Source: Candidatus Obscuribacterales bacterium (GTDB lineage Bacteria; Cyanobacteriota; Vampirovibrionia; Obscuribacterales; Obscuribacteraceae). Taken from it: DNA of 64,000 bases. Location: NCBI GenBank assembly GCA_020050685.1, contig JAGVKG010000017.1, forward strand, positions 1 to 64,000, written 5' to 3'. This document shows, one piece after another, positions 33,201 through 42,937 of this stretch (position 1 is its first letter; the number at the start of each line of letters is the position of its first letter). A program made the translations under genes and the position numbers. Under the pieces are notes generated by a model. That model worked only from the letters and a program-made list of their open reading frames with translations. It was not told the DNA's origin and made no database searches.

Positions 33201-36200
33201 TTGGTTTCGCGTTTTTCAAGCAAGTCTACGTTGTTGGCGGAATATAGGTAGGAAAATGTTCTGCCAATCGGATCGATTGCTTGAGTGACCAGGCCTGCTG
33301 CATTGAACTGGTAATTGTATGCCTGCATATTGCTGTTTGAAGCAACACCAAGACTAATGGTTTCTGTAGCTCCGGTGCTTGTTGATTGAGCATAGCTAGT
33401 AAGATTAGCCGACGTTGAAGTCATGTTGACCACAGCCGCAGAGGATGATGCGCTTACACCAATGGCTTGCAGGCTTGTATTGGCATTAATTGCGTTCTTT
33501 AGTCCGGTGGCAATATCAGTAAGAGTGTTACCCGATTGCACTGTGTAATTGACATTTGCTTGTCCGCCAGAAAGACCAGCGTCAAAGACAGAAAGAGTAA
33601 GCACGTCACCAGTCGTAGCAGTTCCACCTATGGTGGCGGTTTCAGTTATGTTGACATTTGCACCAAAGACAATGGTTTCAGTTGCACCAGCACTGGTTGA
33701 TTGGGAATAGGTAGTAGTGTTTGTGGAATTTGACGTAATGGTGACAACTTCATTCAAAGAAGTTGCCGAAACATTGATCGACTGCAGATTTGTGTTGGCA
33801 TTAATTGCGTTCTTTAGCCCTGTGGCAATATCTATCAGCGTATTGCCTAGCTGAACCGTGTAATTGATTGCTTGCTGTCCACCTGGTAGTCCTGAATCAT
33901 TGACAGTGATTGTAAGTACGTCACCAGCGGTTACGGTGCCATACAGAGTGGCGTTGGTTGGCCCGTTGCCTTTGACCAAACGAGAGATGCGAATTGGTCG
34001 ATTGGTAGTGCCTAGGTAATTTCCACCAGTTTCACCTTCTGTCGTATAAGTGATGGCAGATTCTAAGGGTGGCTTAACGAAGTTGATAACTGGCGATTCG
34101 ATGCTTTGGCTGGCATCAAACAGAAACTTCGTCGTGGTGCAATGGGTGTAAACCATATTGCCTGGATCCGACGGATAAAGCGCAGCCTGCTCGCGATCCC
34201 AATAATAGGATGACTTAACTTCACCAATCCAGTTTTCTAGTACAGCAGAAGATTTGTCAGGGAAATTGAAACGCAATCCTCTGGTAGGCGCAGTGCCACC
34301 AGGAGGCGTGTATTGATAAAAGGAAGTTGTGCCATAGGGAGTGGTCATGGCAGTGATTAACGATGTGGTGGCATCGCTGACGAATTGAGATACTAAATTA
34401 ATGACATCGGTGATCGATACCAAATATGTCGTGCCTGGGTCGTAAGCAAAATTTGCTTGACGGGTAAATGGATCGGTAATCCTCGAAATTTTGTAATAGC
34501 CAACATTGCCAATTGTGTTAGACACATAGGTAATAGAAGTCTCTTGACCAAGCGCATCTCTTATGGCGGTGACTCGGAAATTTGCATCATACACAATGAA
34601 GGCAGAGTTTCCTTGGGGATCAATCATCTGGGTCATGAAGATTTTGCCGGTACCATCAGGTTGATTGTAGACCTCAATAGAACCATCTGGAAGCTGTCTT
34701 TGATAGGCGTTAACGCCGACAACACTAAGTATTGCCTGCGAGGTCACATTGGGCGGATACGGATTGCTAACATTGTCCGGCAATGTGTAATTGTAGATTT
34801 CAGAGCCGCCCCCAGGAGCAAATACCTGGGCGTTGAGAGAAGAGTCCAATTGAAGATAAGCGACCCAATTAAAACTCCAGTCCGGGCCAAAGTTTGGGAA
34901 AGTAAATGTTCCAGGTTGGTCCGCTTCCAGATAGTTATAGTTAACAGTAAAATCCATCTTAGGCCCAACCGGCGGCTTATAACTAAGCGGTGTGTCCATA
35001 ACGTTCAGAGTGGCTTGCATTGTGAAAGCAGCTGCCCTGGCCATCCCAGTGTTACAATCCGGAGGAGGTGGTGGATTTGTTTTGGGACAACCTTTCCCTT
35101 TGGCCTTTTGATTTTGATTCTGTGAATCTCCCTTGCCCCAAACAGATTCTGCTTCTTGCTTGCTTACTGTTTGCCAGCCAGCGGGAAGTTCACGGCCAGG
35201 TATGAGAAAGTAGCCATCGGTTTGAGACTCTAACGCTTGTGGCGTTATCCACGCCATCGCATTTGTGCCGAAAGTCGGATCTTTGATTTGGTATTTGCCT
35301 TTCTTAAATGCTGTGATTGCACCAAAGTGATCGACTTTCCAGTGCACTACAGAAGGAACAACAAAGGTAGTTCCTTTTGCTCGTTTGGCAATTTGATATT
35401 TGAGCCCAACTTTGTCGGCCAAATCCTTCAATTGAGCAAGGCTGGTACCGTTTCTTGTTGAAGGCACTCCCTTGAGTATTGGATGTTGTCCATTGGTTTT
35501 CTTGTCTAAGTTGAGAATTGAATTGAGTGCAAAGGGACCGCATTTGAAAGATGTTCCAGGACTGTGCAACATGGATTGCAGACCGCCACGCGCCTCATCA
35601 ACTTTCGTCTCAATAGAACCCAAAAGTGTGCGGTTCTTGATTTCTCCCAGGTGTTTTTGCAGTTCATCAAGTCTGCCAAGGCGTGCCTCAAGGGTGACTA
35701 ACTCGGCAATTGAGCGATCGGCAACAGCTTTGACCGCACGATCCGTTTCATTTTTAGTTGCTTCCCAAGCAGAGTTCCAGTAGGTCAGTGCATCTGTTAA
35801 ATAACCACGATCAAATTGGAACAATCCGAGATTCATCTCAAGGGCTGGACGCCAGCGTGAGTGTGGATGTGATGAAAGAAAGTTTGTCAGAGCCGACGCA
35901 TCATCAGGATTTTTTCTGGATTTGAAATTTGTTAACGCATTCGCTAGCGCTTGATCCTCGCCCAATTCCGGTTTGCCGGCAAGTGGGGCCAGCGGCTCCG
36001 GAAAAACACGTGCTGTAGATATTTCCAGATCGGTCGGTTGAGCAGAGAAACTTAACTGCGGTTTGAAGATTGAGACACTTCGTGGCCCTCGTTTTACGTT
36101 CACTTGAGGTGTGGTTGGTATTACCACGTCATGCACAGGCTTATTACTTCTTGTTTCGACTGCCAATGCCATCTGTGCTGGCATTGTTGATGCAAGTAGC

Positions 36201-36274
36201 ATTAGCATCATTACCGATGTAATGATTTGGCGACCGAGTTTCTGATATCTGTGTTTCTTTTGCATGATTCTCAT
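30203..36274 (-). CDS. Exported RHS-repeat protein with N-terminal C39-like peptidase
   Basis: This 2023-residue protein has a signal peptide (about 1-38, ending MALA), then a TPR-like region, then a C39-type cysteine peptidase: Cys245 in FKCGPFALNS, His316 in DHFGAI and Asp in IKDPTFG near 333. From about 430 it is a beta-rich RHS/YD-repeat shell, with three related roughly 95-residue inserts near 775, 878 and 1500 (GDxLTIT...INYTVQxGxTL..IAxxLKNAINA). The RHS core ends GRWLSRDPLGE near 1860, followed by a short Pro-rich tip with no recognised toxin fold. The peptidase may process this or the neighbouring giant protein. It follows the LamG giant by 12 bp. Confidence 0.85.
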   Translation of the reverse strand: MRIMQKKHRYQKLGRQIITSVMMLMLLASTMPAQMALAVETRSNKPVHDVVIPTTPQVNVKRGPRSVSIFKPQLSFSAQPTDLEISTARVFPEPLAPLAGKPELGEDQALANALTNFKSRKNPDDASALTNFLSSHPHSRWRPALEMNLGLFQFDRGYLTDALTYWNSAWEATKNETDRAVKAVADRSIAELVTLEARLGRLDELQKHLGEIKNRTLLGSIETKVDEARGGLQSMLHSPGTSFKCGPFALNSILNLDKKTNGQHPILKGVPSTRNGTSLAQLKDLADKVGLKYQIAKRAKGTTFVVPSVVHWKVDHFGAITAFKKGKYQIKDPTFGTNAMAWITPQALESQTDGYFLIPGRELPAGWQTVSKQEAESVWGKGDSQNQNQKAKGKGCPKTNPPPPPDCNTGMARAAAFTMQATLNVMDTPLSYKPPVGPKMDFTVNYNYLEADQPGTFTFPNFGPDWSFNWVAYLQLDSSLNAQVFAPGGGSEIYNYTLPDNVSNPYPPNVTSQAILSVVGVNAYQRQLPDGSIEVYNQPDGTGKIFMTQMIDPQGNSAFIVYDANFRVTAIRDALGQETSITYVSNTIGNVGYYKISRITDPFTRQANFAYDPGTTYLVSITDVINLVSQFVSDATTSLITAMTTPYGTTSFYQYTPPGGTAPTRGLRFNFPDKSSAVLENWIGEVKSSYYWDREQAALYPSDPGNMVYTHCTTTKFLFDASQSIESPVINFVKPPLESAITYTTEGETGGNYLGTTNRPIRISRLVKGNGPTNATLYGTVTAGDVLTITVNDSGLPGGQQAINYTVQLGNTLIDIATGLKNAINANTNLQSINVSATSLNEVVTITSNSTNTTTYSQSTSAGATETIVFGANVNITETATIGGTATTGDVLTLSVFDAGLSGGQANVNYTVQSGNTLTDIATGLKNAINANTSLQAIGVSASSSAAVVNMTSTSANLTSYAQSTSTGATETISLGVASNSNMQAYNYQFNAAGLVTQAIDPIGRTFSYLYSANNVDLLEKRETKNGNNFLIGKWIYNNSKHVPNTYIDGSGQQTQYAYNSFGELTTLTDANSNVTTLTYDSDGYLTQINGPLSGNLDITTFTYDSFGRLLTVTDSEGYTLTYSYDAANRLTQVLYPDTTTEQIIYDKLDAVMFKDRNGRWTTRNYDSMDQLAFDVDPLSRKTIYSWCNCGSLATLTDPANHITTWEHDLEGRVTRKIYADSTDIDYVYEAFTSRLQSKTDALNQTTNYVYNLDNTLSQMSYTNPVNPTSTVNFTYDQNYPRISTVQNGWGTVTYFYNNYITNPFATPTTGGGRLASVTNNVISNSTTTYTYDALGRTTNRSINSSTNSITWTYDAMSRITAEANTLGNFAYQYVDNTPGSSKGTLRLSSITYPNSQVTNFSYYNNTGDQRLQQISNLNPSAQILSQFGYTYNSAGEINQWTQQRGTNTAVQNNFAYDLAGQLITNQTVIGNPTPQYINQYFYYAYDLASNRTTVQVNGAQTATIGGTATAGDTVTITIIDSGLSGGQMAINYTVQGGDTLTSIATALKNAINADANLQAINVSAASNAAVVSITAQSVNATNFTGSTSGGATETVTVVRNTNVTQATFNNVNELTGLAAGGSTRFQGTTNKAVKSASVNSTPMTLTYSKAFIGNTTLSTGSNSASVQAVDGGNNTATLNKTVTVDTGSSTSLTYDSNGNLTNDGTNTYQWDAENRLVQINYPGSGNNSQFAFDGLGRCAKIIEQTGGSTTSTKQFIWCGNQRCEERDGTGSLTKQFFSLGQTVSGTNYFYTTDHLSSVREMTNSSGTIQAQYTYDPYGIGIIISETVPVDFRYAGYYSHSRSGLNLTLYRAYNSILGRWLSRDPLGERLTGSISMVSPDNESAEPQDSHIIPNLYAAVQPLPTAPVASDSTRSNLYQYCGSNPVGFTDPLGLDPNPVINTLINIGKTIENAIHMVNPWQGAYDRARDAGMPRNACPIPPGAPGNEKPPSGPNPGLPHVWPGTAPWAPVNTAPRFYPPNTGYA

Positions 36275-36286
36275 TTGTTATATACG

Positions 36287-39200
36287 TTATTGGGCATTTG
36301 GTGGCAATTGGAGATTAATGTTAAGTACAGTCGGATCACCTGCGTCTGGAGCGGGCCAAAATGATGAATTTAGAGTGTAAGTAGCACTTGAGACGCTGCT
36401 GGAGATCCCATTTCTAACGGCGATTGCCTTAAGCGTCAGAGTGTAATAAACACTCACAGGTCCCGTGTATAAAGTAGAACTTGTCGTTGGTGTGGAACCG
36501 TCTGTAGTGTAGTAAATCGAGTTACCGTTTTGAGCAGAAATAGCAACTTGAATTGGCGCACTGGGAGAACTTGTTCCAACAGATATTGTTGGTGGCAATG
36601 GTGCTGCTAGACCCAGTTGATATTTCTGGAGCAAATATCCGGTCACACCGGCTTGCTCTGCTCCTGTGAGTGGGCGATTATAGACGAGTAGTTCAGCAAG
36701 ACCACCTTGATAGAAGTTGGCACTTGCATTGTAGTTAGACCCGACATGATTCATGGTCCTGTTTATATTGTTCGGATTGCTCAACGTGCCAGATGCCTTC
36801 TGAGTGCTGTTAACAAAAATGTTTCCTGTCGACGATCCGCTTTGAAGTGTTTCAAGCAATTGGAACTGACCAAGTGTTAGCGAAGTTGTGGCATTTAGCG
36901 TGCTGCCCGTGCTGCCACGATAGACACTAAAGGTAGAGGTTGTGCCGTTATTGCTGACGGTTAAATTGTCGCTTGTAGCACCATTCGCTAAATCAAGAAC
37001 GTAATGAGGTCCACTCGTTGCCGGATTCAAGACAGCAAATACAGTTGCGCCGGAGGCAAAAGCATTGAAGTTAGAACCAGGCGAAGAAAATGCCAAATTG
37101 TCATTGCTTCCATCAAATGTTACCGCTGGCAAACTATTGATTGCGTTTGTTGTAAGCACTGGTTGATTAGCACCGGTTGCTTGTGCAGCATTGTTGCCAT
37201 TGCCAGATACATCTAGCCAATTGCTTACGTTTGAGCCACTGGTGACAACTCCTAGATCGCTCTTGAGCCAGACTTGCAATCCGTTGAAGGTTACGGAAGT
37301 GGCATCTGCGTCAATTTGAATATATGCAGTAGCTACTGAACTTGTCTGGGTTCCTCCTCTAACGGCTATCGCTTTGACTATCTTCGAGGTGGAAACGGTG
37401 AAAGGAGTGGTGTATTGAGTAGAGCTAGTGGTTGGAGTCGAACCGTCCAACGTATAGTACATCGTGACCCCAGGGTCACCTGTAAGCGTAATTGTTTGTG
37501 GACCAGGATAAGCACCAGTCCCTGGGGTAATTGTCGGTTGGTTGATGGCAAACTGATAACGGCTCAACAAATATCCTTCGACATTTACTCGCTCTGTACT
37601 TGACAGCGCCCTGTTGTAAACAAGATACTCAGCAATTTGTCCGTTGAATAAATTGCCACCGCTATACCCTTTGCCAATAAAGCATCCGGTTCTAGTTACA
37701 TTGGAAATGTTGTTTAATGAGCCTGTTGCGTTGACATTGCCGTTTGTGAAAAGTGTTGCTGAACCCGCACCATTGTGGACGACCTCAATCAATTGATATG
37801 TCCCTGAAGTTAATCCAGTTGAGGATATGAGGCTGCTTGGATTTGACACGCCATTAACATCAAATTCAAGGCCGTTAGGCGAGACCTCTTCAATCTTCAA
37901 ATTATTTCCATTCAGTCCTGTTGCGTAGTCAAAGAAGCGCAGACCGGTTGTGATTGATGTTGGCTTAGTGACTAGGAAGATACTACAACCATCAGTCCAC
38001 TGCGAAAATCCATTCGGGAACTGCATGTAGTCACTTGAGCCATCGAAATTCAATGCAGGCAAGCCGTTAATTTGGTTGGTTTGGAATGTTGGCTGATTTC
38101 CTGCGGTAGCTTGTGTTGCGGAATTGTTGCTTCCCGAAAGATCAAGCCAGTCGCTTACCGTTGAACCATTCAACGTTACTCCAATATCTGATTTGAGCCA
38201 GGTTATTAGCTGATTACGACTCACATTTTGAGTGGTTGCGTCAATTTGAATAAATTGGCTTGCAACACCGCTAGTGGCAGACGGACTTGTCCGCACGGCA
38301 ATTGCTTTTATTGTCTTTGTCGAGGTTACCGAAAATGGCCCGGTGTACAACGTTGAACTTGTTGTTGGTGTGCTTTCGTCATCTGTGTAGTAAATCGCTA
38401 CCGCAGGATCGGCAGTTATTGTGACAGTTTGACTTGTCGCATAGACTCCGGTTGTCGGTGTGATTGTCGGAGTTGTAATTGCAACACCGTACCGACTGTT
38501 TATATATCCTTGAACTGATATTCGCTCAGACGCGCTCAATGGGCGATTGTAGATCAGCACTTCTGCAATCTTTCCTGAGAAGAAATTCTGCGCATTGTAT
38601 GCGCTTCCTAAATAGTTACCCGTTCTCACCACATTGGTTACGTTATTAATTGAACCTTGTCCAACTTGTGCTCCGGAGATATATAAGGTGGCGGCGCCTT
38701 GTCCATCTTGAACGGCCTCGAGTAACTGATATGCACTGGTTGATACTGTGTTTGTTGACGTTACGTTGCTTGTGCCGCCAGCAGATGTATTGATGTCCAG
38801 CTCAAATCCACTAGTTGTTCTTTCCGCCAATTTCAGATTGTCGTGAGAAGCTGAAGTAGCTAAGTCAAAGAAGCTTGCACCGGCAGTAATGCTGCTCGGC
38901 ACTGTCACAACAAAGACGCTAGCGCCTTGGGTAAAGTTAGATAAACCTATCGGGAATTTCATGTACTGCGATGAGGCGGACGTAAATGAAATTGTAGGTA
39001 GGTTGTTAATCAATATATCGGAGCTGACAAAACCTGGTTGGTTTGCGCCGGTCGGCTGAACAGCAGTATTTCCTGAACCTGAAATATCTAGCCATTGACT
39101 GACCTTGTTACTGGTTTGTGTTACTCCTTGGTCAGCCCGCAACCAAATCGCCATGTCACTCCGACTTACGTTCGCCGTCAAGGAATCGATGGTGATAATC

Positions 39201-42200
39201 GCCGTTGCAACTGTACTGGTTGCAGAAGGAGTTGTGCGCACCGCGATTGCTTTCACTGTCGTCGTTGCACTTATATTAAATGGTCCAGTGTAGAGAGTAG
39301 ATCCGGTCGTTGGGGTTGAACCATCGGTTGTATAGTAAATTGAAACACCAGCATCGGCCGTAATTGTCACAGCCTGCGGAACAGAACCTTGAACACTAGT
39401 TCCTGGACTAATCGTCGGTGTGCTAATTGGAAGGCCGTATCGCGTGATTAAATAGCCTTCTACTGATGCACGCTCAGATGTGCTCAACTTGCGATTGTAC
39501 ATGATGATTTCGGCAATCTCACCGGTGAGGTAATTGGTGCTAGTACCGCTGTAATCACGAGCAAGATAGTTGTTTGTCCTGGTTACATTAGGAATGTTAT
39601 TCATAGTGTTCTGTGCACCCTGAATACCATTAGTCAAGAATGTACCAATGCCGGCACCATTGTGCATGGCCTCGATCAATTGATAGCTTGTGCTAATGGC
39701 ATTTGTCGAAAGCACGCTGCTTGCCGTTCCATCAGTGAGATTTACATCAAATTGCGCCCCGGTTGGCGCGCTCTCAATAATTCTTATGTTGTCGTGGCTC
39801 GGTGATGTGGCAAATTCAAAGAAACGTTTTCCGCTAGCAATTGTCGTTGGTTTGGTTACGACAAAAATACTTGCGCCTTGTGTAAAGTTCGCAAGCCCCT
39901 GCGGCAATTGCATGAAATCGTTTGTACCGTCAAATACAATTGCCGGTAAGCCGTTAATGGAATTGTTTTGCAGTGTCGGTTGGTTAGTTCCCGTTGCTTG
40001 TGTGGCATTGTTGCCTGATCCGGAAACATCAGCCCAAGCGGTCACGCTTGTTCCACTTGTCGTCACGCTATTGTCTGATTTGAGCCACATCATCATGCCA
40101 TCACGACTAACGTTTGCAGTCAGCGCGTCAATTTGAATGTTAGATGTAGTTACGCTACTTGTTTGCGGTACTGATGCTCGGTAAGCGATTGCCTTTACGG
40201 TTGTTGTTGTCGTTATATTGAACGGGCCGGTATATAAAGTAGAGCTGATCGTCGGTGTTGAGCCGTCGGTCGTATAGTAAATTGCCACACCAGGATCAGC
40301 GGTTATGGTCACAGACACTGGTGAAGATGTTTGCACGCTGCTGCCCGGACTAATCACAGGTGGGCTAATGTAAATTGCATAACGACTGAAGAAGTATCCT
40401 TCGACGGAAGCGCGCTCTGTATCACTTAACGTACGGTTGTAAACCATGAACTCTGCAATTTGTCCATTGAACAAATTGCCGGCACTGTAACCCTTACCGA
40501 TAAAGCACCCTGTACGGGTGACGCTCGGAATATTAATAAGGGAACCTTGTCCTACCTGGGTAGAATTGGAGAATATTTGTCCGCTGGCACTTCCTGAATG
40601 TATTGCTTCTATCAGTTGGAAATTGGAAGTACCTAAACCAGTACTTGAAGTAATAGCGCTGGGGTTTGCCACTCCGTTCACATCAAATTCAAGCCCTGAC
40701 GGATTTATTTCCTCAATCTTTATATTGTTGGAATTCAGTCCAGTGGCAAAGTCAAAGAAACGCAGATTAGTTGTAATAACTGATGGCTTTGTAACCAAGA
40801 AGATGCTGCAACCATTCCAATCGGCGAAGCCATTTGGAAACTGCATGAAGTCAGTTGAACCATCAAAGCTTAACGCTGGCAGACCATTGATTACATTCGT
40901 TTGAAGAGTTGGTTGATTTGCGGAAGTAGCTTGCGTTGCATTATTTCCACTCCCTGACAAATCAGTCCACTGACTTGCAGTTGAGCCGTTCAAAACCACA
41001 CCACTGTCTGACTTGAGCCAGATCTTCATATCGGTGCGGGGCACATTTTGTGTAGAGGTATCAATTTGAATATTCGCAGTTGTAACCGCACTGGCTGTGT
41101 ACGATGGACCTGCCGCTATTGCCTTAACAACTGTTGAGCTTGAGATATTGAATGGTCCCGTGTACAGAGTCGAACTTGTCGTTGGTGTTGATCCGTCTGT
41201 CGTGTAATAAATAAAAGCGCCAGGAGCAGCAGATATGCTTACTGCCTGCGGGCTTGTGGAAAACACGCTATCGCCCGGGGTAATTACCGGTGCTGCCAAT
41301 GTCGGTGCATTGCCAACGTTATATTTGCTCTTGAAATAGCTCTCTATAGCAGCCTTATCGCCATTTGTCAGCGCCGAATTGTAAACAAGAATTTCGGCTA
41401 TCTGTCCGTTTAGGAAAGTCGTGGTGTTGAAATCCTTGCCGATAAAATTGCCGGTTCTTGCTACATTGTTTATATTGCTGAGATTTCCCTGAGCTGTTTG
41501 TGCTCCATTGGAATACAAAGTTGCATTGCCGGCTCCGCTGTGAATCGCCTCAAGCAATTGATAGGAACCAGTACCGAGACCAGTTGACGAAGTTACGTTG
41601 CTTGCAGTTGCCCCATTATATGAATAAAGACTGAAACCAGTTGATGCTTGTTCTCTGAAGCTAATATTGTTATTAGTCTGGCCGTTGCCGAAATCTAAAA
41701 ACCGAACTCCTGTAGTAATTGACGTTGGCTTTGTTACGACAAAAATACTGGCACCTTGCGTAAAATTCGCAAAGCCAGAGGCAAGCGACAGCCACTGATT
41801 CGTACCATTAAAGCTGATAGTCCCTAATCCATTTAGGGCATTGGTAACAACAGTAGGTTGATTGCTGCCAGTTGTTTGTGACGCATTATTTCCATTCTGA
41901 GATTGATCAGTCCATTGGCTCACGTTTCCAGAACTTGATACTACTCCCGCATCTCCTCGCAGCCAGAGCAAAAGATTGCTGGCACGCTGAGGCACACTTG
42001 TCATTAAGACGACGTGATCAAAAGTTGCTGTACTTAAAGTTCCAACTACATTACTGCTTACTGCAAAGCCGGAATAAAAGATAGTGGGAAAAGTCGCTAT
42101 TTCAGAGCTCCCAACAAGTGTCCACGATAATCCATCGGCACTTTCATATCCTGCAAAGCTTGTACCGCTTCGGACTAACCTGAGCCACACTGGTGCGGCA

Positions 42201-42664
42201 ACAGAAGGACCAAGTGTAGTAGTGGCAATGGCGCCAGTTTCTGTACGAGCTGTAAAGACAACACCGTTTTGAGGCGTAACCGCAATAGTTGCTTGCGCGC
42301 TATTGGCAGCAAGCGAAGCTCGCATCATAAATCCAGAGGGCGCAAATGCGTTGGTATTCGTTTGCGATGCAACCCGACCAACTAATTCAATGTTGCCCGT
42401 CGTCGGTGTGTTAACGAAACAAAAACTATCTGACGCATTTCCGACGCCAGAACCGGCGCCATATATAGTGTACGTTCCACTACTATATGTATATGCCTGG
42501 GTCGCACCAGGGCTGCCAATTTCTGTCTGTGTCAAATTTGCTATTTGAGCATGTGCTGGTGCCGCCAAAGCTCCGAGGAGTAATCCAGCAAACACTGCTG
42601 AACATATAAAGCGACAATAGTTGAGGAAGCTTGAAGTACTAATAGGAAATTCTCCGGACGGCAA
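36287..42664 (-). CDS. Giant exported protein alternating LamG-like and chitobiase-C-terminal-like modules
   Basis: This 2125-residue protein has a signal peptide (ending APAHA near 39) and an N-terminal concanavalin-like domain to about 220. Six LamG-like modules follow, each starting like MKIWLKSDSGVV...DLSGSGNNATQAT. They alternate with six chitobiase-C-terminal-like domains (YYTTDGSTPTTSSTLYTGPF, with small changes). Such proteins are surface adhesins or glycan-binding scaffolds. The start is uncertain: the frame reaches a TTG at 42664 without a ribosome site, a GGAG lies a few codons later, and no ATG or GTG is near. It is co-transcribed with the RHS gene downstream. Confidence 0.83.
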   Translation of the reverse strand: MPSGEFPISTSSFLNYCRFICSAVFAGLLLGALAAPAHAQIANLTQTEIGSPGATQAYTYSSGTYTIYGAGSGVGNASDSFCFVNTPTTGNIELVGRVASQTNTNAFAPSGFMMRASLAANSAQATIAVTPQNGVVFTARTETGAIATTTLGPSVAAPVWLRLVRSGTSFAGYESADGLSWTLVGSSEIATFPTIFYSGFAVSSNVVGTLSTATFDHVVLMTSVPQRASNLLLWLRGDAGVVSSSGNVSQWTDQSQNGNNASQTTGSNQPTVVTNALNGLGTISFNGTNQWLSLASGFANFTQGASIFVVTKPTSITTGVRFLDFGNGQTNNNISFREQASTGFSLYSYNGATASNVTSSTGLGTGSYQLLEAIHSGAGNATLYSNGAQTAQGNLSNINNVARTGNFIGKDFNTTTFLNGQIAEILVYNSALTNGDKAAIESYFKSKYNVGNAPTLAAPVITPGDSVFSTSPQAVSISAAPGAFIYYTTDGSTPTTSSTLYTGPFNISSSTVVKAIAAGPSYTASAVTTANIQIDTSTQNVPRTDMKIWLKSDSGVVLNGSTASQWTDLSGSGNNATQATSANQPTLQTNVINGLPALSFDGSTDFMQFPNGFADWNGCSIFLVTKPSVITTNLRFFDFATGLNSNNIKIEEINPSGLEFDVNGVANPSAITSSTGLGTSNFQLIEAIHSGSASGQIFSNSTQVGQGSLINIPSVTRTGCFIGKGYSAGNLFNGQIAEFMVYNRTLSDTERASVEGYFFSRYAIYISPPVISPGSSVQTSSPVSVTITADPGVAIYYTTDGSTPTISSTLYTGPFNITTTTTVKAIAYRASVPQTSSVTTSNIQIDALTANVSRDGMMMWLKSDNSVTTSGTSVTAWADVSGSGNNATQATGTNQPTLQNNSINGLPAIVFDGTNDFMQLPQGLANFTQGASIFVVTKPTTIASGKRFFEFATSPSHDNIRIIESAPTGAQFDVNLTDGTASSVLSTNAISTSYQLIEAMHNGAGIGTFLTNGIQGAQNTMNNIPNVTRTNNYLARDYSGTSTNYLTGEIAEIIMYNRKLSTSERASVEGYLITRYGLPISTPTISPGTSVQGSVPQAVTITADAGVSIYYTTDGSTPTTGSTLYTGPFNISATTTVKAIAVRTTPSATSTVATAIITIDSLTANVSRSDMAIWLRADQGVTQTSNKVSQWLDISGSGNTAVQPTGANQPGFVSSDILINNLPTISFTSASSQYMKFPIGLSNFTQGASVFVVTVPSSITAGASFFDLATSASHDNLKLAERTTSGFELDINTSAGGTSNVTSTNTVSTSAYQLLEAVQDGQGAATLYISGAQVGQGSINNVTNVVRTGNYLGSAYNAQNFFSGKIAEVLIYNRPLSASERISVQGYINSRYGVAITTPTITPTTGVYATSQTVTITADPAVAIYYTDDESTPTTSSTLYTGPFSVTSTKTIKAIAVRTSPSATSGVASQFIQIDATTQNVSRNQLITWLKSDIGVTLNGSTVSDWLDLSGSNNSATQATAGNQPTFQTNQINGLPALNFDGSSDYMQFPNGFSQWTDGCSIFLVTKPTSITTGLRFFDYATGLNGNNLKIEEVSPNGLEFDVNGVSNPSSLISSTGLTSGTYQLIEVVHNGAGSATLFTNGNVNATGSLNNISNVTRTGCFIGKGYSGGNLFNGQIAEYLVYNRALSSTERVNVEGYLLSRYQFAINQPTITPGTGAYPGPQTITLTGDPGVTMYYTLDGSTPTTSSTQYTTPFTVSTSKIVKAIAVRGGTQTSSVATAYIQIDADATSVTFNGLQVWLKSDLGVVTSGSNVSNWLDVSGNGNNAAQATGANQPVLTTNAINSLPAVTFDGSNDNLAFSSPGSNFNAFASGATVFAVLNPATSGPHYVLDLANGATSDNLTVSNNGTTSTFSVYRGSTGSTLNATTSLTLGQFQLLETLQSGSSTGNIFVNSTQKASGTLSNPNNINRTMNHVGSNYNASANFYQGGLAELLVYNRPLTGAEQAGVTGYLLQKYQLGLAAPLPPTISVGTSSPSAPIQVAISAQNGNSIYYTTDGSTPTTSSTLYTGPVSVYYTLTLKAIAVRNGISSSVSSATYTLNSSFWPAPDAGDPTVLNINLQLPPNAQ

Positions 42665-42937
42665 GGTAAATTTCGTCTAAGGGTAAGGTTGAACAACAAA
42701 ATGTTCAATCCCCTGACTGGGGTATTGTTAGCATTTGGTACGCAATTGGTTCGCTAGCTCCTCGTTTTCGGAAACGCAAACGAACGTCTTGAAAGTTCAC
42801 AACTTTATCGGACGGTTGTTGCTGCGCAAAGTGATTGGCACGACAAGATTCGAGCTTGCACCCCAGGGCTTGACTTCCGGGCGCCAAGAACCAACACATT
42901 ATGTGTAGAATTGATGCCAAACCGTAGATAATAACGA
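42665..42937. promoter_or_regulatory. Divergent intergenic region with two hairpins
   Basis: The 273 bp between the giant gene and vanW hold TTGAACA/TGTTCAA (42689-42695 and 42702-42708) and CCCC-TGACT-GGGG (42710-42722). They lie in the 5' leader of the giant gene. No T-run follows, so they look like operators or leader structure, not terminators. Confidence 0.4.

Noticed and set aside
36287-42664. Regular DNA repeats that might suggest a CRISPR or tandem-repeat array
   Set aside because: The repeats are hundreds of bases long, imperfect and in one reading frame; they encode protein modules. No CRISPR array was seen in the window.
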